Part shown: positions 1 through 5,263 of the stretch, one piece after another
Layout of the letters: each line of letters opens with the position of its first letter
Position numbering within the stretch: position 1 is the first letter of the stretch
Assembly: GCA_029939385.1 (NCBI GenBank)
Contig: JAOZSZ010000118.1
Coordinates: forward strand, 1-5,263
Length of the DNA: 5,263 nt
Direction of reading: 5' to 3'
Origin: Pontiella sp.
GTDB taxonomy: Bacteria > Verrucomicrobiota > Kiritimatiellia > Kiritimatiellales > Pontiellaceae
Notes under the pieces: generated by a model
The model's input: the letters and a program-made list of their open reading frames with translations, nothing else
What the model was told of the DNA's origin: nothing
Database searches by the model: none
Position numbers and translations under genes: made by a program

Positions 1-133
1 GCCCTCCGTCCCCAGTGCCCTCCGTCCCCAGCCCCCAGTGCCCTCCGTTCCCAGCGCCCAGCCCCTAGTGCCCAGCCCCCAGTGCCCTCTGTTCTCCGTC
101 CTCCGCCCTCTGTCTTCTGACCTCCGCCCCCAG
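1..133. repeat. Degenerate heptanucleotide repeat array (C-rich on plus strand)
   Basis: About nineteen imperfect 7-base units such as CCCAGTG, CCCAGCC, CCCTCCG and CCCTCTG follow one another. From position 50 to 133 the phase is exactly 7; before that it is also 7 except for two 2-base slips (units at 11, 18, 25, then 34, 41, then 50). The array runs directly into the stop codon of the lipoprotein gene at 134-136 and continues off the left edge. On the minus strand, which is the sense strand of the upstream genes, it is G-rich with many GGG runs. It is non-coding in appearance; the open frame that crosses it on the plus strand is low-complexity and antisense to the lipoprotein gene. Confidence 0.85.
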
Positions 134-592
134 CTAAGGCTTCCAAATTTTAACCTTTTTCCACTCGCGTCCCCATTCGAGGGCTTGACGATGAGAGGGA
201 AAGTAGAGATCGATATGCATCCCTTTAATATCACCGCCAATATCTTCGACGCGGCCCCATCCATAGTCGGGGATATACATAATGGTTCCAAAGGGATAGT
301 GACGTGTATCTGCGGCAATGGTTCCCCAGTCGGCGGGCGTTTCTGATGCGGTAATCCCAACGGCTTTGGGGGCTCCTTTATTGGGGCCATAAGCGACGAC
401 GGGCTGGAATTTCCAGTTTCGTTTCCATCCGCAACATTTCCCGCATTTGCAATAACCAGTGGTTTCTAGCTTAATGATCTGGGGCTTCTGATCCCGTGGG
501 ATCCAGTATTTCTTTCCCGTTGTGCAGCCGCTCAATACCAGCAAAACAAAGAAGGGCAGAATCATTCGGCCTAAACAAATCCCATTTTTCAT
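134..592 (-). CDS. 3D-domain (double-psi beta-barrel) lipoprotein
   Basis: A 152-residue secreted lipoprotein. Residues 1-23 form a lipoprotein signal peptide with lipobox L20-S21-G22-C23; the next residues are Thr-Thr, so an Asp+2 inner-membrane retention signal is absent. A cysteine cluster (C48, C50, C53, C54; pattern YCKCGKCC) follows, then the 3D domain at about 79-145. Its three hallmark aspartates are D95 (AADTRHYPFGT), D117 (VEDIGGDIKG) and D128 (HIDLYF). D117 and D128 are 11 residues apart, as are the last two aspartates of the MltA lytic transglycosylase, where one is catalytic. The family is linked to peptidoglycan cleavage or remodelling, so an envelope role is likely, but the exact activity is inferred. 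The start ATG overlaps the birA stop (ATGA) and has AGGAGAGG just upstream, so translation is probably coupled. No MltA N-terminal domain or LysM repeat is present. The stop abuts the heptamer array, and no hairpin terminator is visible. Confidence 0.85.
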   Translation of the reverse strand: MKNGICLGRMILPFFVLLVLSGCTTGKKYWIPRDQKPQIIKLETTGYCKCGKCCGWKRNWKFQPVVAYGPNKGAPKAVGITASETPADWGTIAADTRHYPFGTIMYIPDYGWGRVEDIGGDIKGMHIDLYFPSHRQALEWGREWKKVKIWKP

Positions 593-1338
593 GAAACCTC
601 TCCTGACCAGATGGTTTCGATCCCGGTTTTGGTTTGGAGGAGGAGTTCTCCAAAATCACCAAATCCAACGAGTGTTCCGCTTTTTTTAGTATCCCCGTCG
701 CGTACAACGAGTGCCTTCCCGATGGGGCCGGCTTTTTGGGTCCAAGGCTCTCGGATTTGTAAGAATCCCCCTTGTTCCCATTCGTTAATCCAATATTCCA
801 GCGGTTGAAAGAGCTTTTCCATAGTTTGGACAATATCCAGTTTTTGTTGGCTTTCGATAAAGATAGAGGTGGCTGGACGATCAATTTTTTGGGCCTCTTC
901 GCGCGTCATATTTATATTTAACCCGATGCCGATAATGATTCCGGGGACGGAAATCTCTGGCGGGCCGATCCGCTCCGAAAGAATGCCGCAGATTTTCCTC
1001 CCATCTACCAGCACATCATTGGGCCATTTTGGAGCGGAAGGAATGCCCATTTCTTGAAGCAGGTCGTTGACGGCTAATGCGACCGCCATCGTGAGGGAGG
1101 GGACGGCCATGAGTTCGGCATCGGTCCGTATAAAAAGGGAAAAACAGAGATTTTGATGAGGAGCAGAGATCCATTTCCGATCTTGCCGTCCGCGGCCCGC
1201 GGTTTGTTCGTGGGCGGCGATAAGGATTCCAGTTTCAGGTTTTAAACCGTGACGGAATTGTTCGCGCATGGCGGCGTTCGTGGAGGGGAGTTTTTCGAAC
1301 CAAGTCGCTTTAAATTTCATGCCAGCAACATCTCTCAT
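589..1338 (-). CDS. birA: Biotin--[carboxyl-carrier protein] ligase, class I (no HTH)
   Basis: Cytoplasmic enzyme that makes biotinyl-5'-AMP from biotin and ATP and transfers biotin to the acceptor lysine of carboxylases and decarboxylases. Visible motifs are S19-T20-N21; the biotin/ATP loop at 48-56 (GRGRQDRKW); KWPND at 104-108; the GRKICGIL stretch with K115 at the place of the catalytic lysine of E. coli BirA; GIGLNIN; and a C-terminal SH3-like domain at about 205-249 ending SGEVS. There is no N-terminal winged-helix domain, so it is a ligase only, not a BirA-type repressor. The loop has Asp (D53) where GRGRxGR usually has Gly. The frame opens at an ATG at 1338, but that start has no good ribosome site. 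M7 (ATG at 1318-1320) gives a more typical distance to STN and has GAGAG about 11 bases upstream, so 1320 is a real alternative start. It is divergent from the operon encoding a biotin-carrying protein, its likely substrate. Confidence 0.93.
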   Translation of the reverse strand: MRDVAGMKFKATWFEKLPSTNAAMREQFRHGLKPETGILIAAHEQTAGRGRQDRKWISAPHQNLCFSLFIRTDAELMAVPSLTMAVALAVNDLLQEMGIPSAPKWPNDVLVDGRKICGILSERIGPPEISVPGIIIGIGLNINMTREEAQKIDRPATSIFIESQQKLDIVQTMEKLFQPLEYWINEWEQGGFLQIREPWTQKAGPIGKALVVRDGDTKKSGTLVGFGDFGELLLQTKTGIETIWSGEVS

Positions 1339-1422
1339 TTAGATTGTGTTTTTCACTAGCTATGCAGAGGCAAATTTCGTATACAAAGCGCTCATTTTCA
1401 AAAATTAAGGAGACTATAGACG
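1339..1422. promoter_or_regulatory. Divergent intergenic control region between birA and oadG
   Basis: The 84 bases between the two divergent start codons must contain, or lie next to, the promoters of both transcription units. The region is AT-rich. I find no convincing sigma-70 pair in either direction. TATACA at 1380-1385 could serve as a rightward -10 box, but no good -35 stands at the right distance. An imperfect palindrome centred on GTATAC (1375-1388, TTTCGTATACAAAG) might be an operator. Promoter placement is therefore inference from gene layout, not from clear boxes. Confidence 0.45.
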
Positions 1423-1650
1423 ATGGATCTATTGATGCAAGGAATTGTCCTAATGGTGATCGGCATGGCGACGGTATTTGCCTTTCTCGTAGTGCTGATT
1501 GCGGCAATGAATGGCTCGGCAGCCTTTTTTCGTAAATTTGCTCATCTTTTTCCCGAACAACAGGAATCTCTGGAACAGAAATCTCCGAATACGGGAGTGA
1601 TTACAGAAGTTGCCATTGCCTTGGCGGCAATTAAGGCAAAACGCGGTTAA
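1423..1650 (+). CDS. oadG: Oxaloacetate decarboxylase gamma subunit (OadG-like)
   Basis: A 75-residue membrane protein with one transmembrane helix at about residues 6-29, carrying the OadG-type pattern GM-x-TVF-x-FL-VV-LI-x-x-M (G14-M15, T17-V18-F19, L22-V23). It is followed by a hydrophilic stretch and a short Ala/Ile-rich C-terminal helix (ITEVAIALAAIKAKRG) typical of the family tail. In the known complexes gamma anchors the soluble alpha subunit to the membrane beta subunit and supports assembly. The zinc-binding histidine cluster described at the C-terminus of Klebsiella OadG is missing here; the only histidine is H41. AAGGAG at 1407-1412 lies 10 bases before the ATG. It is first in the operon, with a 28-base gap to oadA. 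Such small proteins are recognised mainly by pattern and context, and here both agree. Confidence 0.85.
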   Translation: MDLLMQGIVLMVIGMATVFAFLVVLIAAMNGSAAFFRKFAHLFPEQQESLEQKSPNTGVITEVAIALAAIKAKRG

Positions 1651-1666
1651 TTTTTAATTTAATAAG

Positions 1667-1671
1667 AGGAG
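1667..1671 (+). promoter_or_regulatory. Ribosome binding site fixing the GTG start of oadA
   Basis: AGGAG inside AAGAGGAGAAATATT sits 7 bases before the GTG at 1679. The next in-frame ATG encodes M9, which lies inside the first beta strand of the barrel just before the metal-binding RDGFQS motif. The GTG is therefore the true start, giving MAKKTIHIMNT as the N-terminus. Confidence 0.8.
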
Positions 1672-1678
1672 AAATATT

Positions 1679-3490
1679 GTGGCTAAAAAAACGATACATA
1701 TCATGAACACCGCATTTCGCGACGGGTTCCAATCCGTTTATGGTGCGCGCGTATTGACTGAAGATTTCCTGCCGGCCATTAAAGCCTGCGTTGATGCCGG
1801 ACAAACTCATTTCGAAGCGGGCGGGGGCGCACGCTTCCAAGCGCCTTTCTTTTACTGTAACGAGAGCGCCTTCGATATGATGGATAAGTTCCGCGTCGCT
1901 GCCGGCCCAGACGCCGACCTGCAGACGCTGGCTCGGGGGATTAATGTGGTGGGGCTGGACTCTCAGTCGCGTGATATTATTGACCTGCACGCCAAAATGT
2001 TTGCGAAGCACGGAATCACGACTATTCGTAACTTTGATGCGCTTAACGATGTCAACAACCTCGTTGACTCGGGAAAGGCGATCACCGATGCGGGCCTCAA
2101 TCACGAAGTGGTGGTGACCATGATGGAGCTTCCTCCGGGGTGTGAAGGCGCGCATACCGTTGAGTTCTACCAAAAGACATTGCAGGGCATTTTGGATGCA
2201 GGCATTCCATTCGATAGCGTTTGCTTTAAAGATGCCTCCGGAACTTCGGTTCCGAAAAAGGTGTATGAGACCATCAAAATGGCTCGTAAGATGCTGCCGA
2301 GCGAAACTAAATTGGTGTTCCACTCGCACGAAACGGCCGGGATCGGAACCGTTGGCTACCTTGCTGCCATTAAGGCCGGCGCGGATCAAGTGGATTGCTC
2401 TATGGCTCCTGCTTCAGGCGGAACCTGCCAACCCGATGTGGCCACCTTGTGGCACGCGCTGCGCGGTGAAGATTTTGAACTCGATATCGATATCGATAAG
2501 ATGATGCATGCCGAGAGCGTTTTCAAAGACTGCATGGCTGACTATATAATGCCGCCGGAAGCCAAGGCCGTTGAGCCGATGATTCCATGGTCTCCAATGC
2601 CCGGAGGCGCATTGACAGCAAACACGCAGATGATGCGTGATAATAATCTGATGGATAAATACGAAGATTGTATCCATGCGATGGGTGAAGTGGTTCGTCG
2701 CGGTGGATTTGGTACTTCGGTGACTCCGGTCTCCCAGTTCTATTTCCAGCAGGCCTTCAACAATGTTATTTTTGGCCCGTGGGAAAAGATTGCGGAAGGC
2801 TACGGCAAAATGGTTCTGGGTTACTTTGGTAAAACTCCGGTTTCTCCAGATCCAGAAATTGTCAAAATTGCCGCTGAAAAATTGGGACTTGAGCCAACAA
2901 CCGAAAACCCGGTTGATATTAATGACCGTGACCCCAGCAAGGGAATCGAAGCCGCGAAGAAGCTGCTGACCGAAGCGGGCATCAAAGATCAGTGCGATGA
3001 AAATATCTTTATTGCTTCCACCTGTAAGCAGAAGGGAATCGACTTCTTGCTGGGCAAGGCCGAGATCAACGGTGTCCGTAAGGGCGCACTCACTCCTGCC
3101 GCTTCACCTGCCGCGACCGGTGGCGATGGTGGATACACCGTGACCGTTAATGGCAAGAAGATGGCGGTTGAAGTGAAAGGCGATAAAGCCACCGTCAACG
3201 GCAAGTCTTATGACATTAGTGTGGTCGACGGAGTTGAAGCCTCCAAAACCGCATCCGTGGCTCATGAGTCGGCTGACTCTATTGAGGTGGCGGCTCCCAT
3301 GAATGCCAAGGTCGTTAAGGTTAATGTGACGGAAGGGGATCATGTGGAGGAAGGTGACACTCTCTTTGTGGTTGAAGCGATGAAGATGGAAGTGGAAGTG
3401 AAGGCCTCAGTGGGCGGCACTATTTCATCTGTTGCGGTCGAATCTGGCGCGCAAGTCACGGCGGGTCAGGCCATGGCTTCCATCAACTAA
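1679..3490 (+). CDS. oadA: Oxaloacetate decarboxylase alpha subunit, biotin-carrying (divergent PycB-like branch)
   Basis: A 603-residue cytoplasmic carboxyltransferase that moves CO2 from oxaloacetate to its own biotin, leaving pyruvate. Domain order: TIM-barrel carboxyltransferase (about 1-300), conserved PYC/OADA domain (about 300-465), Ala/Pro/Gly linker (472-485), a small beta domain, and the biotinyl domain (about 535-603). Metal ligands are visible as D15 (FRDGFQS), K184 (CFKDASG, the lysine that is carbamylated in relatives), H215 and H217 (HSH). Q18, R86 (LARGINVVG) and T249 (GGTCQP) match the substrate and proton-transfer residues of pyruvate carboxylase. The biotin lysine is K569 in EAMKMEVE, 34 residues before the C-terminus. 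The canonical WGGATFD motif is replaced by AGGGARFQ (47-54). From memory, this variant resembles the PycB-type proteins of Campylobacter and relatives. No biotin carboxylase gene is nearby, and oadG and oadB flank it, so OadA is preferred over pyruvate carboxylase subunit B. The start is GTG. Confidence 0.92.
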   Translation: MAKKTIHIMNTAFRDGFQSVYGARVLTEDFLPAIKACVDAGQTHFEAGGGARFQAPFFYCNESAFDMMDKFRVAAGPDADLQTLARGINVVGLDSQSRDIIDLHAKMFAKHGITTIRNFDALNDVNNLVDSGKAITDAGLNHEVVVTMMELPPGCEGAHTVEFYQKTLQGILDAGIPFDSVCFKDASGTSVPKKVYETIKMARKMLPSETKLVFHSHETAGIGTVGYLAAIKAGADQVDCSMAPASGGTCQPDVATLWHALRGEDFELDIDIDKMMHAESVFKDCMADYIMPPEAKAVEPMIPWSPMPGGALTANTQMMRDNNLMDKYEDCIHAMGEVVRRGGFGTSVTPVSQFYFQQAFNNVIFGPWEKIAEGYGKMVLGYFGKTPVSPDPEIVKIAAEKLGLEPTTENPVDINDRDPSKGIEAAKKLLTEAGIKDQCDENIFIASTCKQKGIDFLLGKAEINGVRKGALTPAASPAATGGDGGYTVTVNGKKMAVEVKGDKATVNGKSYDISVVDGVEASKTASVAHESADSIEVAAPMNAKVVKVNVTEGDHVEEGDTLFVVEAMKMEVEVKASVGGTISSVAVESGAQVTAGQAMASIN

Positions 3491-3517
3491 GTCGTAATAG
3501 CGAACGGAGATTTAGAC

Positions 3518-5017
3518 ATGAAGAAATTCATAACTATAGGGCTTCTCGCCGCCACCGTCCTTGGTGGCGCCGTCCGAGTGCAGGCCGAAGAGGCCAGCAG
3601 TCCGGTGGAAGAAGTGAAGACAAAAGAAGGTATTTCCATTGGAAAAGGCTTCGAGAAAATTTGGCATGAAACCGGGGTCTATCGGTTTATGAATCCAAAA
3701 ACGGTGGATGAGAAGGCGGCTGAAAAATTGAATGCCGCGATCAAGGCCGCTGAAGCAGAGATTATGGCGGGCCATTTTGAGTCAGGACTCAAATACATCG
3801 ATATGGCCAAAACCTTGGGGGCTTCGGAGGCGAAGCTTGCGGAGTTGGATGCAACCTATAAAGATGAGCTCGTACACGGTTCTGAAAATCATAAAGGTCT
3901 ATTGCCTGAAGGTGCGGGGCAGTTGGTTATGATTTTGGTGGGATTGGGTCTGATCTATCTAGCCATTGCCAAGGGATTCGAACCCTTGCTTCTGCTCCCA
4001 ATTGGATTTGGTGCTATTTTAACCAATATTCCCGTGGCGGGAATTGCGGCGGCGGCCATGCCCGGACAACCGGCTGGCTTCCTCTACTATTTCTACACCG
4101 TCGGGGTTCAATCCGGCGTCTTCCCGCTGCTCATCTTTATGGGCGTGGGAGCCATGACGGACTTTGGTCCGTTGCTTGCGAATCCAAAGACGGCGTTGCT
4201 CGGTGCGGCCGCGCAGTTTGGTATCTTTATTGCGTTGCTCGGTGCTTCGGCGATGAGCTATTGGACCGGCGGCGTGGTGGACTTTAGTCTGCAGGATGCG
4301 GCCTCGATCGGAATTATTGGTGGGGCGGATGGTCCAACGGCCATTTTCCTCTCTTCGCGGCTTTCGCCTAATCTACTCGGGGCGATCGCGGTTGCCGCCT
4401 ATTCGTATATGGCGCTGGTGCCGATCATTCAGCCACCCATTATGAAGTTGCTCACCACCAAGGAAGAGCGCTCCATCGTGATGAAGCAGTTGCGTCACGT
4501 CACCAAAACCGAGAAGATTGTCTTTCCGTTGGTGGTGTTGATTCTCTGTATTCTTTTGCTGCCATCAGCCACTCCACTGATTGGAATGTTAATGCTGGGC
4601 AATCTGATGAAGGAAAGCATGGTGGTGGATCGTCTCTCCGAGACGGCACAGAATTCGTTAATCAATATTGTGACCATCATGCTCGGTCTGGCCGTCGGCT
4701 CTAAGCTGGCTGCGGATAAGTTTTTGAATGCCAATACACTGGGTATTCTTGGGTTGGGACTGGCCGCCTTTATTATTGGCACCGCGTCTGGAATCTTACT
4801 GGCCAAGCTCATGAATAAGCTCAGTAAGGATCAGATTAATCCATTGATTGGTTCCGCTGGAGTTTCGGCTGTGCCGATGGCTGCGCGTGTGGCCAATAAG
4901 GTGGGCCTTGAAGCCAACCCGCAAAACTTCCTGCTCATGCATGCCATGGGTCCGAATGTTGCGGGGGTGATTGGTTCTGCTGTCGCCGCTGGAGTGCTTC
5001 TGGCTCTCGTGGGTTAG
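3518..5017 (+). CDS. oadB: Oxaloacetate decarboxylase beta subunit, sodium pump, with N-terminal extension
   Basis: A 499-residue integral membrane protein that decarboxylates carboxybiotin and couples this to Na+ export. The first 23 residues look like a signal peptide (MKK, hydrophobic core, cleavage after VQA). Residues 45-57 ([13 protein letters not shown]) resemble the short helix that starts ordinary OadB proteins. Residues 60-131 are a charged, alanine-rich helical insert with a TPR-like pattern ([18 protein letters not shown]). The conserved membrane part starts near 135 ([17 protein letters not shown]). Functional residues of Klebsiella OadB recur at a constant offset of 68: D203 as D271 (GGADGPTA), Y229 as Y297, N373 as N441, G377 as G445, S382 as S450 and R389 as R457 (PMAARV). 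The beta subunits of methylmalonyl-CoA and glutaconyl-CoA decarboxylases are very similar; substrate is assigned from the alpha subunit next door. GGAG at 3506-3509 precedes the ATG by 8 bases; the gap to oadA is 27 bases. It is last in the operon, before a terminator. Confidence 0.94.
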   Translation: MKKFITIGLLAATVLGGAVRVQAEEASSPVEEVKTKEGISIGKGFEKIWHETGVYRFMNPKTVDEKAAEKLNAAIKAAEAEIMAGHFESGLKYIDMAKTLGASEAKLAELDATYKDELVHGSENHKGLLPEGAGQLVMILVGLGLIYLAIAKGFEPLLLLPIGFGAILTNIPVAGIAAAAMPGQPAGFLYYFYTVGVQSGVFPLLIFMGVGAMTDFGPLLANPKTALLGAAAQFGIFIALLGASAMSYWTGGVVDFSLQDAASIGIIGGADGPTAIFLSSRLSPNLLGAIAVAAYSYMALVPIIQPPIMKLLTTKEERSIVMKQLRHVTKTEKIVFPLVVLILCILLLPSATPLIGMLMLGNLMKESMVVDRLSETAQNSLINIVTIMLGLAVGSKLAADKFLNANTLGILGLGLAAFIIGTASGILLAKLMNKLSKDQINPLIGSAGVSAVPMAARVANKVGLEANPQNFLLMHAMGPNVAGVIGSAVAAGVLLALVG

Positions 5018-5041
5018 AAATATACGGGGAAATTTTCCTCA

Positions 5042-5068
5042 CCATCTAGGCAGATGGAAACCTCTGCC
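5042..5068 (+). other. Two mutually exclusive small hairpins after oadB
   Basis: CCATCT (5042-5047) pairs perfectly with AGATGG (5052-5057) across a 4-base loop. GGCAGA (5049-5054) pairs perfectly with TCTGCC (5063-5068) across an 8-base loop. The arms share 5052-5054 and the loop of one is the stem of the other, so both cannot form together. They lie between the oadB stop and the terminator. A role in 3' end stability is possible but not shown. Confidence 0.4.
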
Positions 5069-5075
5069 CTATATG

Positions 5076-5105
5076 AAAAAGAGTCGCCGAAAGGCGGCTC
5101 TTTTT
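5076..5105 (+). terminator. Intrinsic terminator of the oadGAB operon
   Basis: A 13-pair stem, AAAAAGAGTCGCC with GGCGGCTCTTTTT, closes a GAAA tetraloop (5089-5092). There is one G-T wobble (5084/5097), and the stem ends in a T run at 5101-5105. It starts 58 bases after the oadB stop. The A run on the left arm means it could also stop transcription coming from the right. Confidence 0.9.
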
Positions 5106-5137
5106 GCGTATTGTTAGGGGCACTCAAGTGGGAAAAA

Positions 5138-5153
5138 TGCTCAGGTGTGAGCA
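5138..5153. other. Perfect 6-bp stem-loop
   Basis: TGCTCA (5138-5143) and TGAGCA (5148-5153) are exact inverted repeats around the loop GGTG. The left half with its loop recurs almost exactly as TGCTCGGGTGTG at 5252-5263, so it seems to belong to the repeat family at the right end of the window. No T run follows, so it is not an obvious terminator. Confidence 0.45.
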
Positions 5154-5159
5154 ATATTC

Positions 5160-5263
5160 GGTGTAGCCCCGCTTCACCCGAAGGGAAAGCGGGTAGAAGA
5201 GGCGGTTGGGTGTAGCCCCGCTTCACCCGAAGGGAAAGCGGATAGGAATGATGCTCGGGTGTG
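5160..5263. repeat. Tandem 37-bp hairpin repeats at a 49-bp period
   Basis: Two copies, 5160-5196 and 5209-5245, match at 36 of 37 bases (difference at 5193/5242). They are separated by 12 unrelated bases. Another 12 bases after copy two, GGTGTG at 5258-5263 looks like the first bases of a third copy, keeping the 49-base period, and the window then ends. Each copy can fold: CCGCTT pairs with AAGCGG (5169-5174 with 5187-5192 in copy one), with an inner CCC-GAA-GGG hairpin. I see no open frame with support across 5018-5263. The family is not one I can name. Confidence 0.8.

Noticed and set aside
38..346. Plus-strand open frame of 102 codons starting in the repeat array
   Set aside because: It is Pro/Ser/Leu-rich low-complexity sequence from the heptamers, then antisense to the lipoprotein gene, with no ribosome site.
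471..884. Minus-strand open frame of 137 codons overlapping birA and the lipoprotein gene
   Set aside because: It is out of frame with two well-supported genes and looks like their shadow.
1631..2389. Long minus-strand open frame of 252 codons
   Set aside because: It is antisense to oadA, whose protein matches its family with all catalytic residues; the antisense product has no recognisable motif.
1679..3490. Two-subunit pyruvate carboxylase (subunit B)
   Set aside because: The sequence branch allows it, but no ATP-grasp biotin carboxylase is present and both membrane pump subunits flank the gene.
3518..3910. Separate small gene fused to oadB by a sequencing error
   Set aside because: The frame is continuous, the ribosome site is good at the first ATG, and no second ribosome site or start lies just before the conserved membrane part.
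3518..5017. Beta subunit of methylmalonyl-CoA or glutaconyl-CoA decarboxylase
   Set aside because: Beta subunits cannot be told apart easily, but the alpha subunit here is a pyruvate/oxaloacetate-type barrel and not a CoA carboxyltransferase.
5014..5226. Minus-strand open frame after oadB
   Set aside because: It runs through the terminator hairpin and the repeats, and shows no domain or start signal.
5160..5263. CRISPR array
   Set aside because: Repeat length would fit, but the spacers are 12 bases, far below the usual 25-40, and no cas gene is in the window.
5160..5263. Integron attC sites
   Set aside because: I do not see the paired RYYYAAC and GTTRRRY core sites, nor short cassette genes between the repeats.

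Overview
The window holds five protein genes in two divergent groups around a short shared control region near 1339-1422, with repeat-rich non-coding DNA at both ends. The leftward pair (minus strand) is a biotin-protein ligase (birA, 589-1338) and a small lipoprotein with a 3D double-psi beta-barrel domain (134-592), joined by a 4-base ATGA overlap. The rightward operon (plus strand) is oadG-oadA-oadB (1423-5017). It encodes the gamma, alpha and beta subunits of a sodium-pumping oxaloacetate decarboxylase and ends at a strong intrinsic terminator (5076-5105).

The two groups make functional sense together. OadA ends in a biotinyl domain with the acceptor lysine in an EAMKME motif (K569). BirA attaches biotin to such a lysine. 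OadA removes the carboxyl group of oxaloacetate and moves it to biotin. OadB releases it as CO2 and exports Na+, and OadG holds the complex together. No separate biotin carboxylase (ATP-grasp) gene lies here, so the membrane pump reading is favoured over a two-subunit pyruvate carboxylase, although the alpha subunit itself belongs to a divergent branch that also resembles PycB-type proteins.

The ends are unusual. Positions 1-133 are a C-rich (G-rich on the minus strand) array of degenerate heptamers that abuts the stop codon of the lipoprotein gene. Positions 5160-5263 carry a 37-bp hairpin-forming repeat at a 49-bp period, with a third copy apparently beginning at the last bases. A window with repeats at both ends looks like a short-read assembly contig broken at repeats, though this is an inference.

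The organism is a Gram-negative-type bacterium, judging by the lipobox lipoprotein, the cleavable-looking signal peptide on OadB and the Shine-Dalgarno sites. Base composition looks balanced to moderately GC-rich. The sodium decarboxylase suggests a fermentative or anaerobic, possibly marine or saline, lifestyle. Heptamer and hairpin repeats of this kind fit an uncultured lineage such as the Verrucomicrobiota/Kiritimatiellota/Lentisphaerota group, but the sequence alone does not settle the phylum. The most distinctive protein feature is the N-terminus of OadB: a signal peptide followed by a helical, TPR-like insert of about 70 residues placed before the first conserved membrane helix.
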